This document shows, piece after piece, positions 50,901 through 60,300 of a stretch of DNA of 64,000 nt (position 1 is its first letter; each line of letters begins with the position of its first letter). Under the pieces are notes generated by a model. It worked only from the letters and a program-made list of their open reading frames with translations. It was not told the DNA's origin and searched no databases. The stretch comes from Polyangia bacterium (GTDB lineage Bacteria; Myxococcota_A; Polyangia; Nannocystales; Nannocystaceae). The position numbers were made by a program, and so were the translations under genes. Location of the stretch: contig JAUIKS010000039.1 in assembly GCA_030430565.1 (NCBI GenBank), forward strand, positions 1-64,000. Direction: 5' to 3'.

Positions 50901-50947
50901 AGTCTATACTGGCGACCCGTGACGACCTTCTGACGAGTCCGTGACAG
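50901..50947 (-). promoter_or_regulatory. Pho-box promoter: three 11-bp direct repeats and -10
   Basis: On the minus strand CTGTCACGGAC (50937-50947), TCGTCAGAAGG (50926-50936) and TCGTCACGGGT (50915-50925) follow each other without gaps, then CGCCAG and TATAGACT (about 50901-50908). PhoB boxes are 11-bp units CTGTCATNNNN. In E. coli pstS two units are followed by six bases and TATAAC, the same spacing as here. The predicted start point is about 35 bases before the ATG at 50864. Confidence 0.7.
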
Positions 50948-51000
50948 GTGTGTCAACAATCCACTCTGTAACGACAGCGTCATGATTCATCGGACAGACA

Positions 51001-54000
51001 TCAAAACTTGTACGAGAGCCCGAGCACGAAGTTCAGACCACGGCGCGCGCGGTAGAGCACTTTCTCGTCCTCCGTCCGATGCCACTGAACGCGCTCTTCC
51101 TTCCAGTTGAGCAGGTTGAGCGCCTTGAGGTCGAGATACAGTCCTTTGTACAGACGCTGCTCGGCGACAAAATCGAGGGTGTGGATCGGCAGCAAGTAAA
51201 TATCGTCAAGACCTCCCGCGCCGACCGAGTAAATCCGACGACCGAAGGTATTGAACAACGCGCGCAGGCTCGTCCCGCTCTTCTCGTTATCGTAGCCAAT
51301 GTACGCGTTGAAAATATAAGGAGACTGGCCCTGGAGCGGACGATTGGCGTTGGAGTTAGCGAGCGTGTCGCTCACGTCAAAGCGAATCTGAACCCGCGAG
51401 TAGATGTACGCGAAGTTGGCGCCGATCGAGAGATCACGGAGCGGCTTGGCGATGAACTCCAGGTTCTTGCGAAGCTCAAGCTCGGCGCCGCCGTTGAGCG
51501 CCCCGCGAGCGTTCTGATACGACTGCCGCAGCGTCGCGCCGTTCTGAATGAAAGCCTCGATCGGGTCCTCGAAGTACTTGAAGAAGCCGCTGACCGCGAC
51601 CACCTCATTGGCGCTCGGGAACCACTCCCAGCGTAGGTCGGCGTTCCAGATCTTGGTCGAGATCAGGTTTGGATCGCCTTGCACGTCAACACCGCCGACG
51701 AAGTCGGTGAAGATGAAGGGCGCCAGCTCGCGAAACTCAGGGCGCGCGACGGTCTCGTAGCCGGCGAGTCGGATGTTCATGTCTCCCCGGACAGGGAAGA
51801 TCAACGCGACGGACGGGAGCGGGTCGTTGTCGATCACGCGGGCGACCTCGGTCTGAGTCACCTGGTTCGTGAACGGGCTGTACTCGTCCAGCTGGATGTC
51901 GCTGCCCTCAAAGCGCACGCCGCCGGCGATCTTGAACCAGCGCGTGAAGGGCAGCTCGAGCATCGCGTAGCCGGCGAACAGTCGCTGCCGCGCGTTGTAG
52001 CTGTCGAAATCTCGCGTGGTCTCGCGCAGGTAGAAGATCGTGTCCGGGTCGCTGGGCCCGCCGATGGTTTCGTCGTTGAACAGGTTCCCCGTGCCGAGCG
52101 GCGGCTGGACGCCGGTCGGCGTGCGCCACCGAAAGGTGCGGGAGGTGAAGCGCCTTGCCTTGCCTTCGGCCCAGCCGCCAAACTTGAAGCGCGCGTCGAG
52201 CTTGCTCCACTGCTGGAAGGGCAGGGCGAAGTTCACCGCGCCGGTCCCGGTGTTGTCGAGCATGTTCATCCACTGGAAGCGACTCGAGTCGTTGGGCTCG
52301 ATCCTGTGGGCCTCCGGTCGCGACGTCCGATCGTCGTCAGCGACCCCTGAACTATCGGGACGGAAGAAGAGCATCTCGCGCAGCAGCGGGTCATCCTGTC
52401 GGGCCTGCGCGAACGAGCCGAACCAGTCGATGGAGAAGTCCTTGGCCGTGGGAAACTCGTGTGTTCCGCCGAGGTGCGTGAACAGGATCGAGCGCATCTG
52501 ATAACGCAGCCGCGTATTCGTCACGGGCTGCGTACCAAGATTGCGCACCTCGGACTCCCCCTGATAGTTCCCGAGCCGGCGCGCCTCGTCGTCAGCGTCA
52601 CGCGTGTACATCGTGGAGAGCGACAGACGGTGGTTGTCGCTCAAGCGCCACTTCATCAAGAACAACCCGCTCCACTTGACGTTCTTCGTCGTCTCGAGGT
52701 TGTTGTAGTACTTCGTCGAGGCGGTCAACGCGGGCCTGCAGGCTCCGGACCCGGGGGGCGGAGACATGCCCATACAGTCAGCCGCCCACACCTCGATCTG
52801 ATCGGGGCGCAGCGACTGGACGCTGTTGCTGTAGCTGAGCGTCGCCAGGAAGCCGAGATCGGTGCCCCAGGGGTGCACCGTATCACCGATCAGCCCTTTC
52901 GCGCCCCAGTTCGGTGGCGCGATGAAGGGGGAGACAGCCGTGTTCGTCGACGGCAGGTTGCGGCCGAAATCACGGATCTGCTCGTTCGTGTAGATGGACT
53001 GAAGGTCGTCATCCTGCTCAGCGATGTCGATCTTCTGCGCTGTGTTGTACTCCGGCCCGAGCCGCCGACCGATGTTGCCGAAGGCGACGTTGTCCCCGAC
53101 AAAGGAGTCGCCCTGCAGGCCCTCGCGGAAGGTCGACTCGGTGTTAAAGCCGATGTCGGCGCCCAGCTCCCAGGTGAGATCGTCGGGCGTGTTTCGGGTC
53201 TCGAGCTGCGTTGAGCCGCCGGTAAAATCCGCCGGCATATCCGGCATCGCCGTCTTCTGGATGTTGATAGCCCCGAGCGCGCTGGTCGGGAAGATGTCGA
53301 GCGGGACCGTGCGGATGTTTGGATCGGGGCTCGGCACGCGCGCGCCGTCAAACAGCGTGTTGCCGTAGCGGTGCCCGAGCCCGCGGATGAACAGGTAGCG
53401 ACCGCCGACGACCGTGCTGCCGACGATGCGGCGAGCGACCGAGCTGGTCGAGCCGCCGCCGGACTTGCTGATGTCCTCGCGGCTCATCACGTCCTTCGCG
53501 GTCGCGGCCTTCTTGCGCTCGACGAGCTTGCCCGCGGCGCTCTCGGTGTTAATCTCGCCCTCGACCACGACCGTGAGCGCGCCGAAGGGCTGCAGCTCGT
53601 CGTTGAGCTTGGTCTCCTTGTCCTGCTCGATCTTGACGTTGTCGAGGGTCGTCGGCTTGTAGCCGTCGGCGACGATCTCGACGGTGTAGGTCCCAGGCGG
53701 GGCGACGAGGGTGTACTCGCCGTTGATGTTGGTCTCGGCCCTGTACTTGGTCTTGGGGATCTTGACGGTCGCGCCGATCAGCCCCGATCCGCTGGTCGAG
53801 TCCTTGAGCACGCCCTTGATGGTGCCCGAGGGGCCCTTGATCTTCTTGACCTCGACCTCCGCCTCGGCGGCGAGCGCCTCCTCGTCATCGCTGAGGTCTT
53901 CGAAGCAGAAGCCGTCGTCGCAATCCTCCCCCTCCTCGCCCATGTCGAGGTCTTCGCCTTCGCCCTCCGCGTCGCCCTCGTCGGTGGCGTCCTCCATGAC

Positions 54001-54291
54001 GAAGCCGTCGCCGCCTTCCTCGCCTTCGGCCTCGCCGTCGCCTTCGCTGGCGTCCTCGATCACGAAGACGACGCCGCCTTCGCCGTCGTCGACGTCGGGC
54101 GTGACGTCCTCGGGCAGCTCGGGCTCGGCGGGCTTCGACGCGCCGCCCGAGTCGGGCTTGACCACGGGGTCGACGTCGCTGGGGCCCTCGTAGTCGCGTG
54201 GCCCGACGTTGGCGGACGCGCTCGCGGGCAGGGCGGAGAACGCAGCAAACAACGTTAGAAGCGCAATGCTGGAATTCGCGTTTTCGCGCAT
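51001..54291 (-). CDS. TonB-dependent outer-membrane receptor with N-terminal carboxypeptidase-regulatory domain
   Basis: This 1096-residue protein has a signal peptide (SSIALLTLFAAFSALPASAS), then about 110 acidic residues containing three related segments (VVFVIEDASEGDG, GFVMEDATDEGD, GFCFEDLSDDEE). A CarboxypepD_reg domain follows (IKGVLKDSTSGSGLIGATVK, NINGEYTLVAPPGTYTVEIV), then a plug (SVARRIVGSTVVGGRYLFIR, GLGHRYGNTLFDGARVPSPD, then IFPTSALGAINIQKTA) and a beta-barrel ending GLNFVLGLSYKF with the terminal aromatic. It imports an unknown ligand using TonB-ExbB-ExbD, encoded just upstream. A terminator-type hairpin in its leader is unusual. Confidence 0.92.
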   Translation of the reverse strand: MRENANSSIALLTLFAAFSALPASASANVGPRDYEGPSDVDPVVKPDSGGASKPAEPELPEDVTPDVDDGEGGVVFVIEDASEGDGEAEGEEGGDGFVMEDATDEGDAEGEGEDLDMGEEGEDCDDGFCFEDLSDDEEALAAEAEVEVKKIKGPSGTIKGVLKDSTSGSGLIGATVKIPKTKYRAETNINGEYTLVAPPGTYTVEIVADGYKPTTLDNVKIEQDKETKLNDELQPFGALTVVVEGEINTESAAGKLVERKKAATAKDVMSREDISKSGGGSTSSVARRIVGSTVVGGRYLFIRGLGHRYGNTLFDGARVPSPDPNIRTVPLDIFPTSALGAINIQKTAMPDMPADFTGGSTQLETRNTPDDLTWELGADIGFNTESTFREGLQGDSFVGDNVAFGNIGRRLGPEYNTAQKIDIAEQDDDLQSIYTNEQIRDFGRNLPSTNTAVSPFIAPPNWGAKGLIGDTVHPWGTDLGFLATLSYSNSVQSLRPDQIEVWAADCMGMSPPPGSGACRPALTASTKYYNNLETTKNVKWSGLFLMKWRLSDNHRLSLSTMYTRDADDEARRLGNYQGESEVRNLGTQPVTNTRLRYQMRSILFTHLGGTHEFPTAKDFSIDWFGSFAQARQDDPLLREMLFFRPDSSGVADDDRTSRPEAHRIEPNDSSRFQWMNMLDNTGTGAVNFALPFQQWSKLDARFKFGGWAEGKARRFTSRTFRWRTPTGVQPPLGTGNLFNDETIGGPSDPDTIFYLRETTRDFDSYNARQRLFAGYAMLELPFTRWFKIAGGVRFEGSDIQLDEYSPFTNQVTQTEVARVIDNDPLPSVALIFPVRGDMNIRLAGYETVARPEFRELAPFIFTDFVGGVDVQGDPNLISTKIWNADLRWEWFPSANEVVAVSGFFKYFEDPIEAFIQNGATLRQSYQNARGALNGGAELELRKNLEFIAKPLRDLSIGANFAYIYSRVQIRFDVSDTLANSNANRPLQGQSPYIFNAYIGYDNEKSGTSLRALFNTFGRRIYSVGAGGLDDIYLLPIHTLDFVAEQRLYKGLYLDLKALNLLNWKEERVQWHRTEDEKVLYRARRGLNFVLGLSYKF

Positions 54292-54307
54292 CTTGTCACT
54301 CGGTCCG

Positions 54308-54331
54308 AAAAAGCCGCCCGGGGCGGGCGGC
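54308..54331 (-). terminator. Intrinsic terminator between exbD and the TonB receptor
   Basis: On the minus strand GCCGCCCG-CCC-CGGGCGGC is followed by TTTTT (54312 to 54308). It ends the tonB-exbB-exbD-exbD transcript, but its T-tract lies only 16 bases before the receptor ATG. The receptor mRNA must therefore include the hairpin or start inside it. Confidence 0.8.
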
Positions 54332-54370
54332 TGTCATTCGTCATGCAGTTGTCATCGTGGTGTCACAATG
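54331..54370 (+). promoter_or_regulatory. Pho-box-like 11-bp direct repeats upstream of the TonB receptor
   Basis: On the plus strand TCGTCATGCAG, TTGTCATCGTG and GTGTCACAATG are three contiguous 11-bp units (54338-54370), preceded by CTGTCAT. They match the PhoB unit pattern but point away from the receptor gene, and no well-spaced -10 was found on either strand. They are a plausible binding array of uncertain effect. Confidence 0.45.
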
Positions 54371-54402
54371 GACACGCGTCGTAACACCAGAGTATCAGGC
54401 GA

Positions 54403-54840
54403 CTAGTCTTTCATCTTCTTGGTCAACAAGACGATGGGGTGGGCTTGCGCGGAGCGAGCCAGGTCGATCCCGGTGATGATGAAGCCGAGCTGCGCCTCGT
54501 CCTCGGCGTCGACGTAGAGCATGTTGTCGGGGCGAGCGTTGAAGACGCGCGTCAGCTTGCGCTTGATCTCCTCCGGCGGGACCTCGACCTTGTTGACCGT
54601 GTAGGTCCCGTCCTCTTTGACGAGCAGGACGACGGGCTTGTTCGGGTCGTTGACCTGATCGAGCTGCTCCTCCTTGTCGTCCTTGGGCGGCAGCTTGACC
54701 CAGAAGTGCTTGCTCATCACGGGCGCGAGGACCATGAAGATGATGAGCAGCACCAAGACGACGTCGACCAGCGGGGTGACGTTCATCTCTGGCTGTACGC
54801 GCGGCTTCTTGGAGAACGCGCCGTCGAGGTTCATGCCCAT
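54403..54840 (-). CDS. exbD: ExbD/TolR family biopolymer transport protein (second copy)
   Basis: This 145-residue protein has a cytoplasmic N-terminus with PEMNVTPLVDVVLVLLIIFM, which is the single transmembrane helix with the essential Asp (VDVVLVL) of ExbD. A periplasmic domain follows (VVLLVKEDGTYTVNKVEVPP, MLYVDAEDEAQLGFIITGID). It works with ExbB and TonB to couple the proton gradient to outer-membrane transport. It starts 16 bases after the first exbD and ends before a terminator. Two different ExbD subunits in one operon are common in some Gram-negative systems. Confidence 0.92.
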   Translation of the reverse strand: MGMNLDGAFSKKPRVQPEMNVTPLVDVVLVLLIIFMVLAPVMSKHFWVKLPPKDDKEEQLDQVNDPNKPVVLLVKEDGTYTVNKVEVPPEEIKRKLTRVFNARPDNMLYVDAEDEAQLGFIITGIDLARSAQAHPIVLLTKKMKD

Positions 54841-54856
54841 GGCGTCTTGACTCTCT

Positions 54857-55300
54857 TTACTTCTCGCCCATGTCGGACCACTCGCGCTGCTGCCCGACCG
54901 CGAGCGCGACGCCGGCGAAGCCCATCTGCTGGATCTCGTGGAAGACCTCGCGCACGTCTTTGTAGGGCAGCCGGGCGTCGCCGCGGACCAGGATCTTGCG
55001 CTTGGGGTCGGCCCCCTGGAGCTCGCGCAGCTCGTTCATCATCGCGGCGCGGGAGACATCTCGGTCCTCGATGGCGAAGCTGCCGTCGAGCGCGAGGGTG
55101 ATGATGAAGGGCTCCTTCTTGGCGTCCTTCTTCTCCGCGTTGAGGACGTTGACCATCTCGATGGGCTTGCCGTCCTGCACGTTGGGGATGATCACCATGA
55201 AGATGATCAGGAGCACCAGGACGACATCGACGAGCGGGGTGACGTTGATGACCGGCTTCGCGCCCTTGCCACCGCCGCCGGTGTCAACCGCCATTCCCAT
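54857..55300 (-). CDS. exbD: ExbD/TolR family biopolymer transport protein (first copy)
   Basis: This 147-residue protein has a Gly-rich N-terminus, the helix PVINVTPLVDVVLVLLIIFM with the conserved Asp, and a periplasmic domain of ExbD type (KILVRGDARLPYKDVREVFH, EIQQMGFAGVALAVGQQ). It overlaps the end of exbB by 17 bases. It differs from the second copy mainly in the periplasmic part, so the pair may form heteromers. Confidence 0.92.
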   Translation of the reverse strand: MGMAVDTGGGGKGAKPVINVTPLVDVVLVLLIIFMVIIPNVQDGKPIEMVNVLNAEKKDAKKEPFIITLALDGSFAIEDRDVSRAAMMNELRELQGADPKRKILVRGDARLPYKDVREVFHEIQQMGFAGVALAVGQQREWSDMGEK

Positions 55301-55952
55301 GGCGACCCTCCAGGAAATCCACGAGCTCCCCCGCGGAGTGCTGCATGCTCATGTCGAGCTGATCGAAGCGCCCCGAGAGGTAGTTGAAGAACAGCACCGC
55401 CGTGATGGCGACGAACAGGCCGACAGCGGTGACGATCAGCGCCTCCGCGATGCCGGCCGAGACCGCGCCGATGCCACCGCCGCCCGCGGCGGCGATGCCC
55501 TGGAACGCGGTGATGATGCCGATGACCGTGCCGAACAGGCCGATGAAGGGCGCGGTCGAGCCGACGGAGGCGAGCAGGCTCATCCCGCGACGGGCCTCGG
55601 CGGCCAGCTCCTCGAGCTTACGCCCCAGCTCGCGCTTCGAGGCCTCGACGGGGTTGAGCCCGTCGCGGCCGGCGTGACGCTCGTAGCTCTCGACGCCGAT
55701 CTTGGTCAGGCGCGCGAGCGGGTTCTTCGGGTAGCTCTTGGTCAGGCCGAGCAGGACCTCGGTGTCGCCGTCGTCGAGCAGGGTGCGCGCCTTGCCGGCG
55801 AAGTCCCGAGACTCCCGCGCGATGCGGATGAGCACGAGCAGGCGATCGAAGCTGACGCCGAGGCTGCCGATACCCATGAGCACGAGAAAGATCGCCACGG
55901 CGCGGGCGAGCAGGCCCATGCTCTGCCAAATTTCGACCAATGAGAGTTCCAT
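55284..55952 (-). CDS. exbB: ExbB/TolQ/MotA family proton channel protein
   Basis: This 222-residue protein has three membrane helices: one near the N-terminus (MGLLARAVAIFLVLMGIGSL) and two after a cytoplasmic loop (LLASVGSTAPFIGLFGTVIG, ITAFQGIAA, ALIVTAVGLFVAITAVLFFN). The GSTAPFIGLFGTVIGI and AEALIVTAVGLFVAI sequences are the MotA/TolQ/ExbB signature. It forms the proton channel with ExbD. It is placed between tonB and exbD. Confidence 0.93.
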   Translation of the reverse strand: MELSLVEIWQSMGLLARAVAIFLVLMGIGSLGVSFDRLLVLIRIARESRDFAGKARTLLDDGDTEVLLGLTKSYPKNPLARLTKIGVESYERHAGRDGLNPVEASKRELGRKLEELAAEARRGMSLLASVGSTAPFIGLFGTVIGIITAFQGIAAAGGGGIGAVSAGIAEALIVTAVGLFVAITAVLFFNYLSGRFDQLDMSMQHSAGELVDFLEGRHGNGG

Positions 55953-56022
55953 GTTGGGTGCTCCGTCTCGGTGTGCGGTGAACTCAGCTAGCGAGTCGCT
56001 AGGAACGCTTGAAGCGGGCCGT

Positions 56023-56844
56023 CTATCCGGCCTTGAGCTTGAATGGGAGGGTCACGTTGATCCACACGGAGATCGGCGTGCCCTTCAGCTTGGAGGGGGT
56101 GAACTTCCAGCTCTTCACGGCGGCCTTGACCGCCTTGAGCATGAGGACCTTGGCCTTCTTCTGGTCGTCCTCGCCGGTCGCGGTGCTCTTGACGCGCAGG
56201 ACCTTGGCGCCCTTAACGCTGCCGTCGCGGTGCACGTGCAGCTTGATGACGACCTCGCCCTCCCAACCCTTGTTGGCCATCTCAGCGGGCATCTTCGGCG
56301 CCTTGTTGCCCGGATCCGGCTTGGGCTCGGACGCGCCCTCGGGTCGCTTGATCGGCTTGGTCGGATCGATCTTCTGGATCTTGGGCTTGGGCTTGGGCTT
56401 CTCAGCCGGCTTGGGCTTCGCCTTGGGCTTGGGCTTGGGCTTCGGCGGCTTGCGGGCCGTGCCGGCGCCGCCGGTACCTGTTCCAAACACCTTGTCCGGG
56501 CGCGCGCTGTCCAGCTCGGGGAGCGGGCTGTCGGGAATCGTGTCCGGGAGGACCGGCTTGGGCTTGGGCTTGGGCTTCGCCTTGGGGCGCGGCTTGGGAG
56601 GCGGGGCCTCGGGCGGCGGGGGCGGGGCCTCCTCCTCCTCGGGCTCTTCCTCTTCCTCCTCGGGCTCCTCGTCGAGCTCGAAGTTCTGAACCTCGGGCTC
56701 GAGCTCGACCTCTACACTCTTCTCCTGGTGCTGGAGCACCCCGTACACGCCCACGCTGAGGTATGCCCCCAGCGCGAGCAGGTACGCGATCCCGCGTCTG
56801 CGCTCAAGAGACTCGCGTTTCGATGGGTCGAAGCGCTCGAACAT
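56023..56844 (-). CDS. tonB: TonB energy transducer
   Basis: This 273-residue protein has an N-terminal membrane helix (GIAYLLALGAYLSVGVYGVL), a very acidic stretch, then a long Pro/Lys linker of PKPK type that spans the periplasm. The C-terminal TonB domain contains GEVVIKLHVHRDGSVKGAKV, AVKSWKFTPSKLKGTPISVW and INVTLPFKL. First gene of the tonB-exbB-exbD-exbD operon. The ATG encoding MFERFDPS at 56842-56844 is preferred to a start 33 bases earlier. A 13-bp sequence 70 bases upstream also occurs at the Pho-type promoter (50943-50955). Confidence 0.9.
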   Translation of the reverse strand: MFERFDPSKRESLERRRGIAYLLALGAYLSVGVYGVLQHQEKSVEVELEPEVQNFELDEEPEEEEEEPEEEEAPPPPPEAPPPKPRPKAKPKPKPKPVLPDTIPDSPLPELDSARPDKVFGTGTGGAGTARKPPKPKPKPKAKPKPAEKPKPKPKIQKIDPTKPIKRPEGASEPKPDPGNKAPKMPAEMANKGWEGEVVIKLHVHRDGSVKGAKVLRVKSTATGEDDQKKAKVLMLKAVKAAVKSWKFTPSKLKGTPISVWINVTLPFKLKAG

Positions 56845-57307
56845 CTTCGGGCGGAGAATCGACCGCGCGAATCTCAACGCAGTGCCGCACGTGTTTCAAC
56901 TGTGTAACATCTCGACAGGTGTGTCACGACGCTCACGCGACGCGCGTGCTCGAGGTGACCTGCTCTTTTATACAGGGCTCTGAAATCGGTACCTGCTCAT
57001 ACAACAAAGTCGATTCCTGTGATGTCGCGGCCCTCGTTCCTCCGGCGGGATGAAGAACAAGTGGCCTTTCGGTCACCTGGGATCGGCGGGCGTCGCCACC
57101 AAGGTTGCGGGCGCCGAGCCGCGCTCCGCGCCCGCGCCGCTCACGAGGCGACGGCCGCGCGCGTGCGAATACTCCCCCGACAACGCGCGGTTCTGACGCG
57201 AGGGCGCCCAGAAGCCCTCCGCGGCGCCACGCTCGCGTGTTCTCTTGTGCGCGCAGTGGCTACACTCGGAGGGGCGAGCGTTCGAGAGAGCAGGAAGAGC
57301 GTACCCG
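56845..57307. other. 463-base divergent intergenic region
   Basis: It separates tonB from the Ser/Thr kinase gene. GACAGGTGTGTCA at 56914-56926 is identical to 50943-50955 and may be a shared regulatory site. TTTTATACAG (about 56966-56975) is a possible promoter element. No gene is supported; the small frames here are Arg-rich and unstructured. Confidence 0.55.
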
Positions 57308-60300
57308 GTGCACCGAGACGAGGCGCTACACGACACCCACGACGCCGAGACGGGCGCCCCCGCGTCAGGGCTCGCGGTGACGGCGGCCGCCGCCGTCCCA
57401 GGTCTGTCGCGGCCGGGCGCCCACGGTGAGCTTGAGGTCGACGCGGTCGGGCAGCGCGCGATGCTGGCGAAGGTCGCCGCGCGTTTGTTCGGCGACGACG
57501 CGGAGCCCGAGACGACCTATATCGGGCGGTTTGAGGTCGAGCGTCGGCTGGGGGCAGGCGGGATGGGGGTCGTGTATCTCGCGCGTGATCCAGAGCTCGA
57601 TCGCGCCGTCGCGATCAAGCACCTCCACCCGCGCTTGGCCACGGGCGCCGAGCTCGAGGTCGCGGAGCGTCGGATGCGCCGCGAGGCCCGCGCGATGGCG
57701 CGTCTCGCCCACCCGCACGTCGTCAACATCCACGAGGTCGGGACCCACGACGGCCAGCTGTTCTTGGCGATGGAGTACGTCGACGGCTTGACCCTCGCCG
57801 ACTGGCTGCTCACAGGAGAGCGGAGCTGGCGGGAGATCTTGGAGGTGTTCTGCGAGGCGGGCGAGGGCCTCGACGAGGCGCACCGCGTCGGCCTCGTGCA
57901 CCGCGATTTTAAGCCTGAGAACGTCTTGATCGGCAGAGGCCGCGCGGTCAAGGTGACGGACTTCGGACTCGCCAGCGTCATGAGCGGCGAGGCCGCGGAG
58001 CTCACCTCGACGCTCGAGACGGAGCCGGGCGCGGGCACGGACGGCGACTCGCTGGGTGGCTCGATGACCCGCACCGGCGCGATGCTGGGCACGCCGCTGT
58101 ACATGTCTCCAGAGCAATTCGCGGGCGAGCCGACCGACGCGCGCAGCGATCAATTCTCATTCTGCGTGGCGCTCTACGAGGCGCTCGTCGGGGTCCGGCC
58201 GTTTGTCGGCGAGACCATGGGCGAGCTGGCGCGGGCGGTGCTCGGCGGTCGTCTGCGCCCGCGACCCCGCGTGGTCGAGGCGCCCGCGCGCGTGCTCGCG
58301 GCGGTCGAGCGCGGCCTGCTGGTGGAGCCCGACGCGCGCTGGCCGTCGATGGGCGCGCTGCTGCTCGAGCTGCGACGCGATCCGGTCCCCGGCCGCCGCC
58401 GCCGCGTCGCGCTAGCGAGCGTCGCGCTGGCCCTCGCGGGGGTGGGCGCGGGCGCGGCCTGGTCGGCGCGGGCGCGCGCGCAGAAGATCGCGGGCTGCGA
58501 GCGCGCGGGCGCCTCGATCGAGGCGCTGTGGAGCCCGGAGGTCCGCGCGCAGCTCAAGGCGTCGTTCGAGGGCACGGGGCTGAGCTTCGCCGCGACCACG
58601 GCCGCGCGCGCGCTGCCGCTGCTCGATGAATTCGTTAGCTCTTGGAGACAGGTCCGTACAGACACCTGCGTCCAGGCGGAGGTCGAGGGCGGGTGGGCGC
58701 CCGAGCTCACGGAGGCCGCCGACGCGTGCTTGGAGGAGCGCCGCGAGCAGCTCGCCAGCTTCGTGGAGGCGCTCTCGTCGTTGGGTCGCGACGACGGGCC
58801 CGGCGAGGCCGAGCGACGATCCTTGGTTCGCGGCGCGGCGCTGGCGGCGAACAAGCTGCCGGAGGTCGAGCGCTGCGCCGACACGCTCTGGCTGCGCGCG
58901 CGCCCGCGTCCCCCCGACGACGCTCGCGCGCGGGCGGAGGTCCGTCGGCTGCGGCGCGCGCTCGCGCGGGCGAGCACGCTGACCAACCTCGCGCGCTACG
59001 ACGAAGCCAGCGCGGTTATCGAGCCCGCGCTGCGGGACGCCGAGGCGCTGGGCTGGGCGCCGCTGTTGGCGTCCGCGCACCACCGCGCCGGCACGCTGCT
59101 CGTCGAGGAGGGGCGCTACGCCGAGGCCGAGGCTGCCCACGAGCGCGCGTACTTCATCGCGGGTGAAGCTGGCGAGGATGAGCTCGCGGCACGCGCCGCC
59201 ACGTCGTTGACGATGGTGACGGGATCGAGCCTCGCGCGCGCGGAGGACGGGCTGCGCTGGAGCCGAGCCGCGCGGATGATGCACGGGCGCGTGGTCGCTG
59301 AAGACGGGGGCGCGTTCGAGACGCACATCCTCAACAACGTCGCCATGATCCACATCGAGCAAGAGCGCTACGACGAGGCGCTGGAGGAGCTCGATCGCGC
59401 GCGCGCGCTGGCGGCCTCGCTGTACGGGGCCGAGCACCCGACGACCGCCGTCACGCTCTCCAACATCGGGCTCGTGCACGCGAACCGCGGGGAGTTCGAA
59501 CGCTCGAGGGAGCTCGATGAGCAGGTCATCAAGATCCGCGAGGTGACGCAGGGCGAGGACCACCCGGACCTCGTGCTGCCGCTGACGAACCTCGGCAATA
59601 TGTACGCGACGCAGGGTCGCTTTGAGGAGGCGCTGACGCACTTCAACCGCGCGCGCGAGCTCGCCGAGCGCGCGCTGCGGCCCGGTCACCCCCAGGTCGC
59701 GCACCTGCTGACGAGCCTGGGCGCGATCCACGGGATCATGGGGGATCGGGAGGAGGGCGTGCGGGCGCTCGAGCGAGCCGTAGAGCTGGCCGCAGCCGCC
59801 ACCAGCGAGGACCACCCGAGCGTCGCCCACCCGCTGACGAACCTCGGGCACATGTACCTGCAGATGCACCAGCTCGACGCGGGTCGCGAGCGGCTCGAGC
59901 GCGCCGTGGAGATCTTGGAGCGGGCGAACGGGCCCGAGCACGCTGACGTCGCGCAGCCGCTCATCGGGCTGGCGGCGACGCACCACGAGCTCGGTGACTA
60001 CGCGCGGGCGCTCGAGATGTTCACGCGGGCGCTCGCGCTGCTGGAGGGGGTGATGGGCGCGGAGCACCCGGACCTCGGCGGGCCGCTCACCGGGATGGGG
60101 AAGGCCGCGCTCGCGCTCGGGCGGCGCGAGGAGGCGATCACGTCGCTGCGACGGGCGCTGAGGTTGCGCGAGGCCGGCGATCCGGTGGCGCTCGCGGAGA
60201 CCCGCGTCAGCCTCGCGCGCGCGCTGGGCCCCGAGGTCGAGGAGGCGAGCGCGCTGGCCCAGCAGGCGCACGCGGCGTTGAGTGAGTCGGGGGGGCCGCC

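Noticed and set aside
53371..54258. Long open frame on the plus strand opposite the TonB receptor
   Set aside because: It is the antisense shadow of the acidic receptor N-terminus; its composition is Leu/Val/Asp-rich without motifs or ribosome site.
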